NCBI GenBank assembly: GCA_029990175.1
Contig: JARKIP010000053.1
Coordinates: forward strand, 17,316,001 to 17,380,000
DNA length: 64,000 nt
Direction of reading: 5' to 3'
From: Petunia secreta
Lineage: Eukaryota > Streptophyta > Magnoliopsida > Solanales > Solanaceae
Part shown: piece after piece, positions 22,078-35,235 of the stretch
How the letters are laid out: each line of letters starts with the position of its first letter
Numbering within the stretch: position 1 is the stretch's first letter
The notes under the pieces: model-generated
The model's input: only the letters and a program-made list of their open reading frames with translations
Databases searched by the model: none
What the model was told of the DNA's origin: nothing
Made by a program: the position numbers and the translations under genes

Positions 22078-24389
22078 ATGAGTGCACCACCTACCATCAC
22101 TGAAGGACAGTCAGTTCAGAGACCCCCACAGTTTAATGGGCAATACTATGTATGGTGGAAGAACAGGATGGAGAATTACATATGTGCTGAAGACTATCAA
22201 CTCTGGCTGATAGTCTCTGAAGGAAACCTGATCCCCACTAAAATAGTTGATGAAGGAGCCACAACCAAGCAAGAACCTAAACTGAAAGAAGAGTTCAACG
22301 AGACGGATTATAAGATGATTGAAAAGAATCACAAAGCCAAACGTCTGGTCATATGTGGTCTTGGTCCTGAGGAGTTCAATAGAGTATCATCTTATAAGAC
22401 AGCTAAGGAAATATGGGATGCTTTGCAGGTTGCGCATGAAAGAACCACAGAAGTGAAGGACTCAAAAAGGAGAATGCTGAATAGACAATTTGAACTTTTC
22501 ACCATGGGTGAGAAAGAACCAATTCAGGATATGATGACTAGGCTGACCATCATTACAAATGAAATGAGATCTCTGGATATGGAATTGCCTGAAATAGAGA
22601 TGGTTGATAAAATCCTGAATGTGCTTCTTGAAGCATGGGAACCAAAGATGACTGCCATCATTGAATCCAAACCTCTGAGATCCATCAAACTTGAAGAACT
22701 CGTTGGAAGTTTGAAAACTCATGAGATGATGAAGGACTCAAAAGCTAAACCAGCTGTAAAGAAGGACAAGACCCTTTCACTTGAAGCAACTGAAGAAACT
22801 GATGAATATGTTGATCTTCAATCAGTTGAAGCAGCAATGGTAAGTGCCTTAAGACAGAAGCTTAATCTGGGAAGGTTCAAAGGATTCAAAAGAAGTGGCA
22901 AGGAGAGTTATGGCAGGAAGAACATAGTTGACAGTCCTGATTATTCAGGATGCTTTAAATGCTTCAAAAAGGATCATGCTGTCGTAGACTGTCCTATGTG
23001 GGAAATAGAATGGATGAAAAATAAAGCATCCAAGGAAAAGGAGAAGGAGACGCCAAAGGAAATTGACAAAGACAAGAAGAAGTCAAGACGACCTCCAAAC
23101 TTCAGAGCAGAAAGGAGAAAGAAGAAGGAAGCCTTCTATGCTACATGGGGACCAACTGATAGTGAATCTGATCATGAAAAGGATTCTGAAGATGATCCGC
23201 CACTGGCACTAATGGGTATGTCAGACAACAGTTCTGATGAAGAAGACCCTCGAGAGTTCAGAGGAGGAAGAGATCCGTCAAGGCCACCTGTGTTCAACGG
23301 GACTCACTACAAGAACTGGAAGAAACAGATGAAGATCTTCTTGCAAGCAGCAGACTATAATCTATGGCTGATTGTGAAAAGAGGACCCCATGTTCCTGTA
23401 AAGAGAGCTGCAAATGGTGTCCTAGTGCCAAAGAAGGTAGAAGAACTGGATCCTCAAGACCTAGACTGATTACAGGCAAACTCCAAAGCTGAATGGACCT
23501 GAAAAGAGGACTTACCTATGATGTGTTTGCTATGATACTTGAATGCAAGTCTGCCAAGGAAATCTGGGAAAGGCTGAAGGAAGTGTACTCAGATGACAGT
23601 CAAAAGAAGGACTCTGCTCTCATGGCAACTGATGGAACTGAAGATGCTCACTCAGCAGAGGTATGTCTATCTGAACTAAAGGAAACTTTGCATACATACT
23701 CTTCTGAAAACTTGATTTTAATCGCTGCTACCTTGATCGAGGGTTATGAAAAAGAGAAGCTTGAAAGGGATAACTTAACTGAAGAACTAAGTAGTCTTAG
23801 AACCAAGCACAAGAGTCTCCTAGAACAGAACATTGAGCTTGAAGAAGTCAATGCCATCTTGAAAGGGCAGAATCTTGTGTCAAACTCTAAGATCACTGAA
23901 CTAGAATTGGAATACAATCAGTTAAGAGAAAGTGCAAATGGTAAGCAAGTAATAAGTGAAGTTCAAACCTTTTTGGAAAATGAATTGAAAAGAGCAAATG
24001 AAATTCTGTATCAGGAAACTGAGAAGAACATGGTTTTAAATCAAAAGGTTGAAAAATTAAAATTTGAGCTTACCAGATTAACTAAATGAAATAAATCTTC
24101 AGAGGCAATGAACTTGGTTCTTGAAAATCAAAATAAAGGAAAGCAAGGGTTAGGATTTAAGAAATCACTGCCTCCATATAACCCTAAGAGCAAGTATGTG
24201 GCATTACCTTGCAACATGTTATGTACCTTTTGTGGTGAAATAGGACATGTCAAACAAAAGTGCATAAATGACAGCAAGGCAAAGGCCAAGAACAAAAGAA
24301 GTGTTTTACCTAAATGGGCTAGACAGGATTTGATTTATCCATTTTCTAGTAAGAAGGAGCTTGTCTGGGTTCCTAAGACTAACCCCTAA
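22078..24389 (+). pseudogene. gag of sirevirus element 1, with an extra gag-like domain
   Basis: Start ATG at 22078 (ATCATGAGTGCACC). N-terminal copia Gag (RPPQFNGQYYVWWKNRM, then the UBN2-type KRLVICGLGPEEFNRVSSYKT) is followed by a CCHC zinc knuckle CFKCFKKDHAVVDC (22951-22992). After an acidic stretch a second, divergent Gag N-terminus appears (RPPVFNGTHYKNWKKQMKIF, 23278 on; SAKEIWERLKEVY). Then come a long coiled coil (23640-24080) and a second knuckle CTFCGEIGHVKQKC (24222-24263). Stops at 23467-23469, 24087-24089 and 24387-24389, plus a one-base loss near 23500. Gag packages the element RNA; coiled-coil extensions are known for sireviruses. The extra domain is unusual. Confidence 0.88.
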
Positions 24390-27300
24390 TCTGTTTTGCA
24401 GGCTGGCGTGAGGGAGAACAACTCAAGTTGGATTCTTGACAGTGGTTGTTCAAGGCACATGACAGGAGATAGAAGAAACTTTCTCTCACTCGCAGCATTT
24501 CAAGGAGGCAGTGTGGCCTTCGGAGGAGGAAAAAGTGGACAAATAGTAGGAATTGGAAAGATTGGGAGAACTCTGGATCATGCTATTGAGAATGTTTATT
24601 GTGTTGATGGTCTCAGAAACAATCTGCTGAGCATCTCCCAACTATGTGATAGAGGTAATGAAGTGAGGTTCTCGTCTGTAGGATGCATTGTGAAGAACCT
24701 ACAGAGTGGAGAAACTGTAATGGAAGGAAAGAAGGTGAACAATGTATACAAAGCATCGCTGAAGTCACTACCTAAAAATAACCTAACATGCTTGAATGTA
24801 CAAGAAAGTGACTCTCAGTTGTGGCACAAACGAATGGGCCATGCAAGTTTCTCACAACTGAATAAGCTCATATCAAAGGAGCTGGTTAGTGAATTGCCAA
24901 GTAAGAGATTTGAAAATATAAAAATGTGTGATGCGTGTGTAAAGGGAAAACATGTGAGATCATCCTTTAAGTCCAAGGAGGTGGTAAGTACATCAAAACC
25001 ACTGGAACTGTTGCATATGGATGTGTGTAGACCTATGACACTCAGGAGTAGAGGGGGAAAGAGATTCGTGTTCGTGATTGTTGATGACTACTCTAGATAC
25101 ACATGTACTCTGTTCTTGGCAACTAAAGATGAAGCTTTTGACAGCTTTAAAGACTGGGCTGGTGTAGTTCAGAAAAGGTTAAGCCTTGAACTCATCAGCA
25201 TTAGATCTGATCACGGAACTGAGTTTGAGAATTCAAAATTCTCTGAGTATTGTGCAAAGAACAGCATAGATCATAACTTCTCCGCTCTAAGAACTCCCCC
25301 AGCAAAATGGAGTGGTTGAGAGGAAGAACATGTCTCTGGAGGATATGGCCAGGACTATGCTGTTGTCAAGTGGGCTTGCAAGAAACTTTTGGGCTGAAGC
25401 TATAAATACTACATGCTACTTGCTGAACAGATGTTCCGTCAGAGCAATTCTTGACAAGACCCCATATGAGCTACTCAGAGGTAGAAAACCAAATATTGCT
25501 CACCTAAGACCCTTTGGTTGTAAATGCTTTGTTCATAACAATGGAAAAGAACCCTTGGGAAAGTTCGATGCTAGGAGTGACGAGGCAATATTTCTTGGTT
25601 ATCCACCCAAAGCAAAGCATACAAAGTGTTCAAAAAAAGGACACAAACAGTGGAAGAAAGTATGCATGTTGTCTTTGATGAATCGGACAAGGCACTGGAG
25701 GAGAGTGAGACAGAAGATCAAGTGATTGGCCTTAGTAGGGAAGAAGGTGTAAATGAACTGGAAGACTCAGAAGACTAGGAGACATCAGGTGAAAATCCAA
25801 GCACATTAGAACAAGGAGTCAACTTGACAGGGGGGAACCTCTGATGAAGCTGATGATCCAGCAAGTCAGGAAGAACCTCTCCAGGATAATGCTGCAGGTT
25901 CTTCCAGTCATATTCAACGCAGGCCATGGAAACATCAAAGATCTCATCCTTTGGAGAATGTTCTATCGGAATTGGATACAGGAATCATGACCAGGCCAGG
26001 AGGAACTTCTGCGCTTTCTTTGCGTTCCTCTCATCTCTGGAACCAAAGAACATAAAAGAAGCTTTAGAAGACCCAGACTGGATTCTAGCCATGCAGGAGG
26101 AACTTCATCAATTCAAAAGAAGCAAAGCGTGGCACCTAGTTCCTAAGCCAAATGACAGATCAATAATTGGAACAAAATGGGTATTCAGGAACAAACTGGA
26201 TGAGCATGGTATAGTGACGAGAAACAAAGCAAGATTAGTAGTCCAAGGTTACAGTCAGGAAGAAGGAATAGACTATGATGAAACCTTTGCACCTGTTGCA
26301 AGGATGGAGGCCATCAGGATGCTAATCGCCTTTGCTACATATATGGAGTTTACACTATATCAGATGGATGTAAATAGTGCTTTCTTAAACGGCTACTTGA
26401 ATGAAGAAGTCTATGTGATTCAGCCACCAGGGTTTGTGAATAATGAATTTCCTGATCATGTTTACAAACTGGACAAGGCTCTTTATGGATTGAAACAAGC
26501 CCCTAGAGCCTGGTATGAAAGACTCTCAGGATTTCTACTGAAGAATGGCTTCTCGAGAGGAAAGATTGACAACACATTGTTCCTAAAAAAGAAAGGATCA
26601 GATCTATTGGTGGTTCAAGTGTATGTCGATGATATCATCTTTGGAGCCACTGATGAGGGTCTATGCAAATGATTTGCTGATCTGATGGGAAGTGAATTTG
26701 AAATGAGCATGATGGGCGAACTGAATTTTTTCCTTGGGTAGCAGATAAAGCAAATGCCTGAAGGAACTATGATTCACCAGCAAAAATATGTCAAGGAACT
26801 ACTGAAGAAATTTGACATGGAAGGAGCAAAGGAAATGACTACTCCCATTGCACCTGGGACGAAGCTGGATTTGGATGAACTAGGTCCTTCAACAAACGAG
26901 ACAAAATATAGAGGAATCATAGGTTCACTTCTTTATCTCACAGCCAGTCGGCCTGACATAGTATACAGTGTAGGACTGTGTGCTAGATTTCAGTCCAAGC
27001 CCAAGGAGTCACATTTGACAGCTGTGAAGAGGATCCTGAGATACTTGAAAGGAACTCAGGACCTTTGTCTCTGGTACCCAAGAGGAGGTACTTTTGAACT
27101 AATTGGTTTTGCTGATGCAGATTATGCAGGTCATTTAGTGGACAGGAAAAGCACTTCAGGAATGGCACACTTTCTAGGTACTTGTTTGGTCTCTTGGGCT
27201 ACCAAGAAGCAAAACTCAGTTGCCTTATCAACTGCTGAAGCTGAGTATGTGGCAGCTGCATCATGCTGTTCACAATTACTGTGGATCAAACAACAACTGG

Positions 27301-27569
27301 AGGACTTTGGTATCAAGTGTGGTGCAGTGCCTATTTTCTGTGATAACACTAGTGCAGTGAATATATCCAAGAACCCAGTCCAACATAAAAGAACCAAGCA
27401 CATTGATATTAGACACCATTTCCTGAGAGATAATGTGGAAAAGGGTCTGATTACCATGAATTCGTACAGGATTGAAGATCAAATTGCTGACATATTTACC
27501 AAAGCATTGAACAAGGTACAGTTTGAGAGGAACATGTTGGAATTAGGAATGACCAAAATACACGGATGA
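24390..27569 (+). pseudogene. pol of sirevirus element 1 (protease-integrase-RT-RNase H), broken
   Basis: Protease with WILDSGCSRHMTGD near 24430; integrase zinc-binding LWHKRMGHAS...CDACVKGKH, then catalytic Asp in HMDVC, Asp in IRSDHGTEF and Glu in VERKN; reverse transcriptase with FLNGYLNEEVYVIQPPGF and YVDDIIFG (near 26625); RNase H with SALVSWATKKQNS-like SWATKKQNSVALSTAEAEY and HKRTKHIDIRHHFLRDN. Lesions: an extra C in a five-C run at about 25296 just before the catalytic Glu; another one-base shift near 25610; a degenerate linker 25726-25925; TGA at 26670-26672 right after the YVDD region; TAG near 26740. All catalytic motifs are otherwise conserved. Confidence 0.93.
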
Positions 27570-28203
27570 CTCAGCAGGTAATCCCTTTATGATTGGTTAG
27601 TTAAGTATTCAATTGTTCATGCTTGAATTTTGTCATTAATGTCCAGTCTAACCCTGTACTTGAATAAGTACACTCGTTCAGTTTTTTAGCACCAGGTGAG
27701 AATAATGTGATCCCACGAAGAACCTACTATGTACTAAGAAGGAACCAACTAAAGCATGAGGAATCATGTCCAGGTACATTTACACTACCCTGTATGATAG
27801 AAGTCATAACTGAAATTAAATTGTCAATCATACGTGTGTCAAGGGAGATCCTCCATGTTCTTATAACTGTCCTAAATTATAGGAACACATTCCTTTTTCG
27901 GGTAGAATTCTATTTGACTTGTTTGGACCCCACTACTTAAAAGGGCAATGAATCCATAACCGTCAAATCTTTAACTCTTCCCGGTTCTCAAAAAGTTCAA
28001 AAAGCTGCTTTTCTACTCTACATCAGTATTTCTTATTCTTCCCTAGAAGTTGTCAAATCACCAAAACCCCTTCCCTCTTGACGATACACTCAGAATCCCT
28101 CTCAATCCAACCACTTCTTCTTTTCAACACCAAATTTCTCTCTCAAGCCCTAAAACAGAAAATTCTCTAGAAATCTCAGTAACTATTCACAAAATTCTTC
28201 ACA

Positions 28204-30320
28204 ATGTCTGAAAGGCCACCCCCATCCACTCTCGCGCAAAGAATCGCGAGGGCCCGCACAAAATTTCTTCAAAAAGGGGACAAGAAATTGGTAAAGAATA
28301 TGAGGTCAAGAGCAGTACCTACTATGCCCATTGCACAAAGTTCATCACAATCACCGTCTGAGGTAATCCCTGATCCTATTTCATCTACTCCTATCGATTC
28401 AGTAGATATAAAAACCCCTCGAACTACAGAAACTGAAACCCTAGTTACAGGACTAGACAAAATAATAGGAGTTGAGCATGATGACCGAATAGATAGGGGG
28501 AACCCATGTGAAGCAGAGCAAGATAGTGTACAGGATGAACTTAGGAAAGATTTACAGGTGCCTGTGGTTGGAAAGTCTGGTGTAGAGTTGAATATTGCAG
28601 AAAGAGTAAAAGAACAACTTAGGGAACAAGATCGTGTTGAAAGCCTTAGAGAAAGTGAAGTGGAACCCTGTAAAGATGTTGGTAGTACTGAGGAGAATGA
28701 GGAAGAATCTGTGCCAGCAAGTCCAGTAGTTGGAGAACTTGGTCTTGCTGAAGCCTCAGAGAATTTGGTTCAAGAGCCTGTTGCTTGTCCAAATTCCACT
28801 GAGGCTGATGATGCAGACCTAAATTGGACAGATTATGAAGAAGAATAGAATGAGGAGATTGGTTTGAAAAAAGTTGAAAAGGAAGAGGTTGCTAAGAAGG
28901 CAGAAGAACCAAAAAGAAAGAGAAAGTTTGGTGAAGAGGATGAGAGACTGGCAGGTGAAGAAGAAGAAGAAGAGGAAGTGGTGTTTGTCAATGAAAACAA
29001 AGTGGAGCCTGAAAAAAGAAGGAGACTGGTGAAAGGGGGAAAGCCAGTGCTAAAAACAAGACTTGTTGATAAAGCTAGTGGAGAAAGTGATGACAAGACT
29101 GTTGATGAGCCTGTTTCCAGGAGGGTTGGCACCAGGTCTGCACTGAAGCAACAGTTGGAGAAGGTTGGTAAATTGGAAAGAACTGTGACAAATGTAAGAG
29201 ATAGAGAGGCAAAGAAGAGGGAAGAAGAAGAAATGAGAGGTGATGAAGTACAAGAAGAGAGTGATGATGCTGGAAGTTATGCAGAGCCAAGTGAATCTAA
29301 TACAGATAGTGAAGCTGAGACCAAAAAAAGAAGGAGAGGTAGTGAGGAAGAAGCTGACAGGGTGGCTTTCTTCTCTAAGCATCAGGTGTTGCCTGTCAGC
29401 ATCTTGCATGATGAGAAGGAATTTCACATGAAGCCATTGCTGAGAATGATTGCTAACCAGGGATGGTTGGGTTTGTTTGCCAACAAAGAAAGAAAGTTGT
29501 ATGTTGATGAGATCAGATAATTCAACACCAATTGCAGAGTTAATGCTAGGAGAGTGTTCACCACAGTAAGGGGAATAGAGATAGAGTTTGGGAGACCTGC
29601 GTTTGGAGTGATTCTTGACATACCTGCTGAAGGTTATTGCAGGTATATAAAATTGAAATGGCCAAAGAGGACTGATGGAGTCACTCCTCTTGATGTTGTC
29701 AAGAAGTTCTCAAGAAAACCCAAGCTAAGGAAGGAGAGGAAGGTAGATAAAAAGGAGATGGAACCTGCACACCAGTTGTTGTTTGAGTTTGTGCACAGGT
29801 TCCTTCTGCCTAGAGGAGAGAGGAACTGTGAAGCTAGTGCTTTGGACCTAACATACATGGACTTGCTGGATAGGGGGATAAAAATTAATTTGCCTGGGCT
29901 GATAATTAGACATATAAAGAGGATTGCTGACACAGATCAGAAGCCACATATCCTTGTGCATTCCTACATCCTCCAGCAGGTACTTGAACACTTTGGGGTT
30001 CCCCTGGAAGCTGGGAAGAAGCCAACCATTCATCAAATGTTTGGGCACAATGTGCTTTGCAGGCCAAGCAAGACCTAGCAGAGGAAAGTGAGGACTATGG
30101 ACCTGAAGAGGCCATTGATGCTGTGAAGGAGCTGGAGACTCATGTCCTTGAGGTTAATACAGAAAATACAGAGCTCCACAGACAGCTGAAGTTGTAGGAT
30201 CAAGAAATTGATCGTTTGAAGATAGACTGCCACAAGTATGAGGCTGAGCTGGTGATGGAAAGGGCCAAGAATATGAAGCAACTTGAGGTGCTTGTCAAAC
30301 ACTTCAACATTCAGCTTTGA
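28204..30320 (+). pseudogene. Third ORF in envelope position of sirevirus element 1 (plant-transposon-protein-like domain)
   Basis: About 700 codons between RNase H and the 3' LTR. A low-complexity, acidic and basic N-terminal half (MSERPPPSTLAQRIARARTK; KRKRKFGEEDER with a run of Glu near 28960) is followed by a folded part with FGVILDIPAEGYCRYIKLKW, EPAHQLLFEFVHRFLLPRGE, LDLTYMDLLDRGIKINLPGL and ILQQVLEHFGVPL. That resembles the plant 'putative transposon protein' family (Transposase_32-like) as I recall it. The C-terminus is a coiled coil. Interrupted only by TAG at 28846, TAA at 29518, a frameshift near 30060 and TAG near 30196. No signal peptide or obvious membrane segment, so an envelope role is not supported; function unknown. 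Confidence 0.75.
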
Positions 30321-30624
30321 GTCCTCCTGTCCTGTCCTCATCTGTCTACCTATTGTCTATCCCTTCCCATTCTCTCCTGATTGCATGTGCTAGTTGCTTA
30401 AGATAATTTGTTTTTCAGTTGTGTACTTATTAATGGGGTTGTGTTGATATCACAACCTGGATGATGGTTTTAATTTTCTTATGCTTATGACTGGTTCTTG
30501 CTTAAGTAATTGGTTCTTGATTGGGCCCTATTGCTGCTTGTTTTTTCTCTTATTACTGACTTGTTGCCTTGTGCTTTAGACTGGATAGTATTGCCAAGTT
30601 CATGCAGGTATTTGAATCTTTTCG

Positions 30625-30784
30625 ATGATGCCAAAAGGGGGAAGAAGGAATGTTGGGTGTTTGTGACCTAATTCATCTGTTTAGTTTTTTTCTTGAACTT
30701 GTTACTTTTGTTCCTGTGTTTTTGGTTTATGTCTATTCAGGTTCTTGGGCAACATTTGTTTGTCATCATCAAAAAGAGGGAATT
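30625..30784 (+). promoter_or_regulatory. Two polypurine tracts of sirevirus element 1
   Basis: GATGATGCCAAAAGGGGGAA near 30625 and CATCATCAAAAAGAGGGAA immediately before the 3' LTR. The proximal one should prime plus-strand synthesis. Repeated tracts of this form upstream of the 3' LTR are a described sirevirus feature; the same pair occurs in element 2. Confidence 0.8.
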
Positions 30785-31698
30785 TGTTGAGAGCTGAGCT
30801 GGTTTTGAAGTATGACAAACGGAAGGACTTAGAGGTTCCCACGAAGAACCTAGTCCTTGCAATGAAGGGCACGATTGATCACGTTTGATCGAAAAGAATT
30901 ACGGGTTGCAAATCCCTGCGGAACTATGAGTAATGGCGCGTGAATGAATATGCATCCCAGTCAGACTAAAAGAGGCGGTGCCCAGGCTGTGTCTTCGAAG
31001 TGTGAAAGAGAGTTGGACTTCAACAAGGAAAAGAGTTACTGGGAATCCTGACTTACCATAATTAAAAGGATTCCTTGTAGAACTCAACTAGGGTTTCAAG
31101 ACCCGTATAAATGCAAGTAGTGGAGACAGCCGTAGAAAAGTGATTCACAAACAGAGAGTTGAGAGCATACAAAGGCGATCTAGCATCTTTCTACGTGAGT
31201 AAACTGGAGAAAACAACTTCAGTGCATGCAGTGTATTGAGTCTAGATATTCTGTCTAGGTTCATCGAGTTGTAAGTTGTCTTAGTTCGAGCATTCATAGT
31301 TTTACCTATTGGCTTATTACAGAAGCGTATGTATTAGATGAACTCTTGTGTAATTACTGGAAAGCTAGACTTTAGCTTTGAGTAGTGATTAGGGTCTAGA
31401 GTGTAGCCCCTTGGTTACAGAGTTTGTAATCAGAAACGTTGCTCTTGTGTTAGTGGATTCAGTTCTAAAATCCCAGAGTGTGGGTCGTGGTTTTTCTCCC
31501 TTGAGCAAGGAGTTTTCCACGTAAAATCCTTGTGTCTTCTGTGTGTGTGTTGTGGTGAGTTGTAGTGTTTGAAGTAGTATAAGAGCTAAGGTAAGAACTA
31601 GGTTCTACGTCAGAAGAACCAGGTTCTGGTAACGAAAATCGGTAGACACTATTCAACCCCCCCTTCTAGTGTCTTTAGGAGGTGCGTAGAGTATAACA
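30785..31698 (+). repeat. 3' LTR of sirevirus element 1
   Basis: 914 bp, same ends as the 5' LTR. About 26 single-base differences counted by eye (roughly 2.8 percent), no length change. Confidence 0.95.
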
Positions 31699-31703
31699 GG
31701 GTT

Positions 31704-33900
31704 AGTAACCGGTTTGAGTTTGTTCAGACATGGTGAACTAAAGACTTAGTCATAAGTCGAAGTTGTAATTTTCTAATAATGGCATGATACGTTAAAATTA
31801 GTAGAGCCTCCTCTAAGATTTTGGGTATATCTACACCGGTTCTTCCAAGCAGACAACTTGAAAGTTGAAAGCTTACAAACCGCCAACAAGCCCGTTAGTT
31901 AGAAAACTTTGCAAAACCTTCCCTTAGGTGTTATTTTTTGAGGGAAAAGATACAGCGCGGGTTCCTCGTAACTATCTCCTCCCATGGGCTCTGAGTGAAA
32001 GGCGGCATGAGTGGTGGACGAGATCAGTGAAATGTCAAATAGACAATATATAATTAAAACAATACAAAACAAAATTTTGAAAATAAACAATATAATGACA
32101 AAAAGGAATAAAAATAAGCCAAAACAAAGAAAATATGTTAGTACGAGATGATAATAATAAATAACAAAGAAAAAAATTAAATAGAATACCAAGTAAAATA
32201 ATCCCAATAAGAATAAATCTATTATGGTTAGGACTTTTCAAGTATCCCCAGCATAGTCGCCATGCTGTTGCACCCGTTTTCGAGCCTAGTTGAGTTTGAA
32301 GGTAGGGTTTCACAAGGGTGACCTATTAGGAGTTGGTTTTGGAGTCGCCACCTACCATTTTTTTTTAACTAGGCGCATTAGAGCACCTACTTTTTGTTTA
32401 AGTTACCAAACTAACTCCCGGTAGGTCTCCACTAAGATACTCTAAAGGGTAAAAAGTCCTTATGACTCGAGAAGAAGGTATTAAGCATTTTTCGAGTCCC
32501 ACAAAAGGTTGTTCTCGACTGGATGTATATTTTTTGAGGGATTATAGGCTAAAATATAAACTAATAATTTTAGCTATGCAAAGAATTTGAACTAGTCTCC
32601 AATAGGGTCGAAATATAAAGTACGAGCTAAATTATTAGCTAATGGTACAATTCTAACTTAAAAGAATTCTATCCCACAAAAGTCAAGCCAAAATATCAAG
32701 CTATACTCTAATTAGGACATTTTACGCAATTTGAGTATTAAAAGTTCAACTTATTGTTAAGAAGCACAATTTCTATAAAAGTTCAACTTACTGTTACGAA
32801 GGACAATTTCTACAAAGAATTTCGCTGCGTGCCCTCCATAAGGAGTAGTTTTGCAAAAATACCCGTGCTAAGAAATATTTTAGCAAAATCTTTTTTTACC
32901 CGGAGCCAAGACTTCAAGGCAAAAATCTTGTAAGTCTTGGCAATTGCCGAAACTTCAAAGACAAGTACTGTTTTGCCAATACTTCAAGTTATATGGCGAG
33001 AATACAAGGAAAGACTGGAAGGGGCAAGTTTTTGGTAATTACCAAGACTTACGACCAAGTGCGGCAAGTGTTGCCTTTTGCCAACACTTTAAGGGTAAGC
33101 GTTGGCAAATAGAGAGGGGTCAAAGGCAATGCCAAGACTTACGACCAAGTATGGCATGTATTGCCAACACTTGAAGGGATAAGTGTTGAAAATCGGAGAG
33201 ATATAAAGGCAAGTCTTTTCCCCGACCTAAAAACTTGACAAAGGTATTTCCGTCCGAATTTTTTTCATTAAACCTTAACGGGAGAATTTTTGCAAAACAT
33301 CTGTTAGCACGGGCAAAAGGCAAACCATTTTTTCCCGTCGCATATTTCTGCAAATCGACACAATTTCTAACACTTAAAGATTTGCACCAACGGCCCAAGG
33401 CTACTGCCTAATCGCAATTTTAACCTCAATTTCTAGCTTTATCTCTCAAGGAAGCTAAAATCACAATAATGACTCAATCTCAAGTCATTTCTGCAAAGAT
33501 CAAATCTGGTCAGTCATGGAAACAGTAAAAAAAATTGTAATTTTAGTTCCCAAAACACACAACAATTCCAAAACGTAGGGCAATGGAGTATTGTTATGTT
33601 TAAGGGTTGTCAGCTATTTTGGATGGTATTTTGATATTTATTGTCAAATACTAATACCGTACGACTATTATTGTGGAGTCGTTTTTAAAAGAGAATAGTA
33701 AATATATATGTATAAACTATAAGTAAGGACTTGTTTTACCAAAAGGGAAAGCAAGGTAACAAACAGTTCTCTTTTATTATTTTCGAAAATAATGCACACA
33801 AGGTTTGAACACACATATGTATACAGTAGTAATAAGAAACACATAAACCAAGGAGCTCATGTAATAAGACTCAATAACTTATTTCAATGATTTTTGCCAA
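31704..33900. repeat. Repeat-derived DNA flanking sirevirus 1, unclassified
   Basis: Continuation of the DNA that element 1 inserted into. It includes GAGTCGCCACCTACC near 32340 and GGTAGGTCTCCACTAAGATA near 32420, which look like retroelement leader or LTR sequence, but I cannot assign a family. No coding region is supported. A local direct repeat lies at 33043-33190. Confidence 0.45.
33043..33190. repeat. Two imperfect copies of a CCAAGACTTACGACC unit
   Basis: CCAAGACTTACGACCAAGTG near 33043 and CCAAGACTTACGACCAAGTA near 33133, each followed by GGCA-GT-TTGCC and CCAACACTT-AAGGG-TAAG-GTTG. Period about 90 bp. A related CCAAGACTTCAAGGC lies near 32907. Many short self-complementary words (CAAGACTT/AAGTCTTG) could fold. 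Confidence 0.7.
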
Positions 33901-33902
33901 AG

Positions 33903-34800
<898 letters not shown>

Positions 34801-35235
34801 TAGTAAAGCAGATTTTTTGAAAGAGGTTCTAGAATAGTGTAGTATAAGATCTTGGATACTTATGTTGAAGAAAACTCTAGAATAGCCTAGTATAGTATCT
34901 TGAAAGCATATTCAAGATATTCCAGAGAAAAGAAATATTGAGATATATTCTAGATATTCTGAAAACTTGGAAGAAAGCAGCTTAACTAATTGTTTTTTAT
35001 AGATGTATCTAAAATAAGATCTTGAACCATCCCTTGAGAAGTATAAATAGGGGATTTGTAACCAAGCAAACTCAATAAATTTCTTTCTAGCATAACAAGG
35101 CTCTCCTTCCAACTTTTATTTTTCCTTTCAAAGCTTCCTCTTCTTCGGTTAAATCTTCCTAACTCTTTATTTATGATCTTCGGCTAGTAAAAAGGTCTCC
35201 AATACTACCTTCTGCTTTTTCTCTACAAGAAAGGC
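34801..35235 (+). repeat. Probable 3' LTR remnant of the copia fragment
   Basis: Follows the RNase H remnant directly, starts after a purine stretch (AAGAGGGGTATGG near 34782), and contains GAAGTATAAATAGGGG near 35038 (promoter-like) and CAATAAATTTC near 35073 (polyadenylation-like). Ends are unmarked; no second LTR found. Confidence 0.5.

Larger units (their letters stand above)
21106..31698 (+). mobile_element. Sirevirus-like Ty1/copia element 1, complete structure
   Basis: Two 914-bp LTRs (21106-22019 and 30785-31698), 5-bp target duplication GGGTT on both sides (21101-21105, 31699-31703), tRNA-iMet primer site, gag, pol in copia order (protease, integrase, reverse transcriptase, RNase H), a third ORF after pol, and two polypurine tracts. 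The third ORF, long Gag with coiled coil and repeated polypurine tracts fit the plant sirevirus (SIRE/Maximus) lineage. By eye the LTRs differ at about 26 of 914 positions, so insertion is fairly recent. Frameshifts and stops in gag and pol make it non-autonomous. It sits inside older gypsy-type DNA. Confidence 0.92.

Noticed and set aside
28204..30320. Viral envelope gene after pol
   Set aside because: Position fits, but no signal peptide, transmembrane or fusion features are visible and the domain resembles plant transposon-associated proteins.
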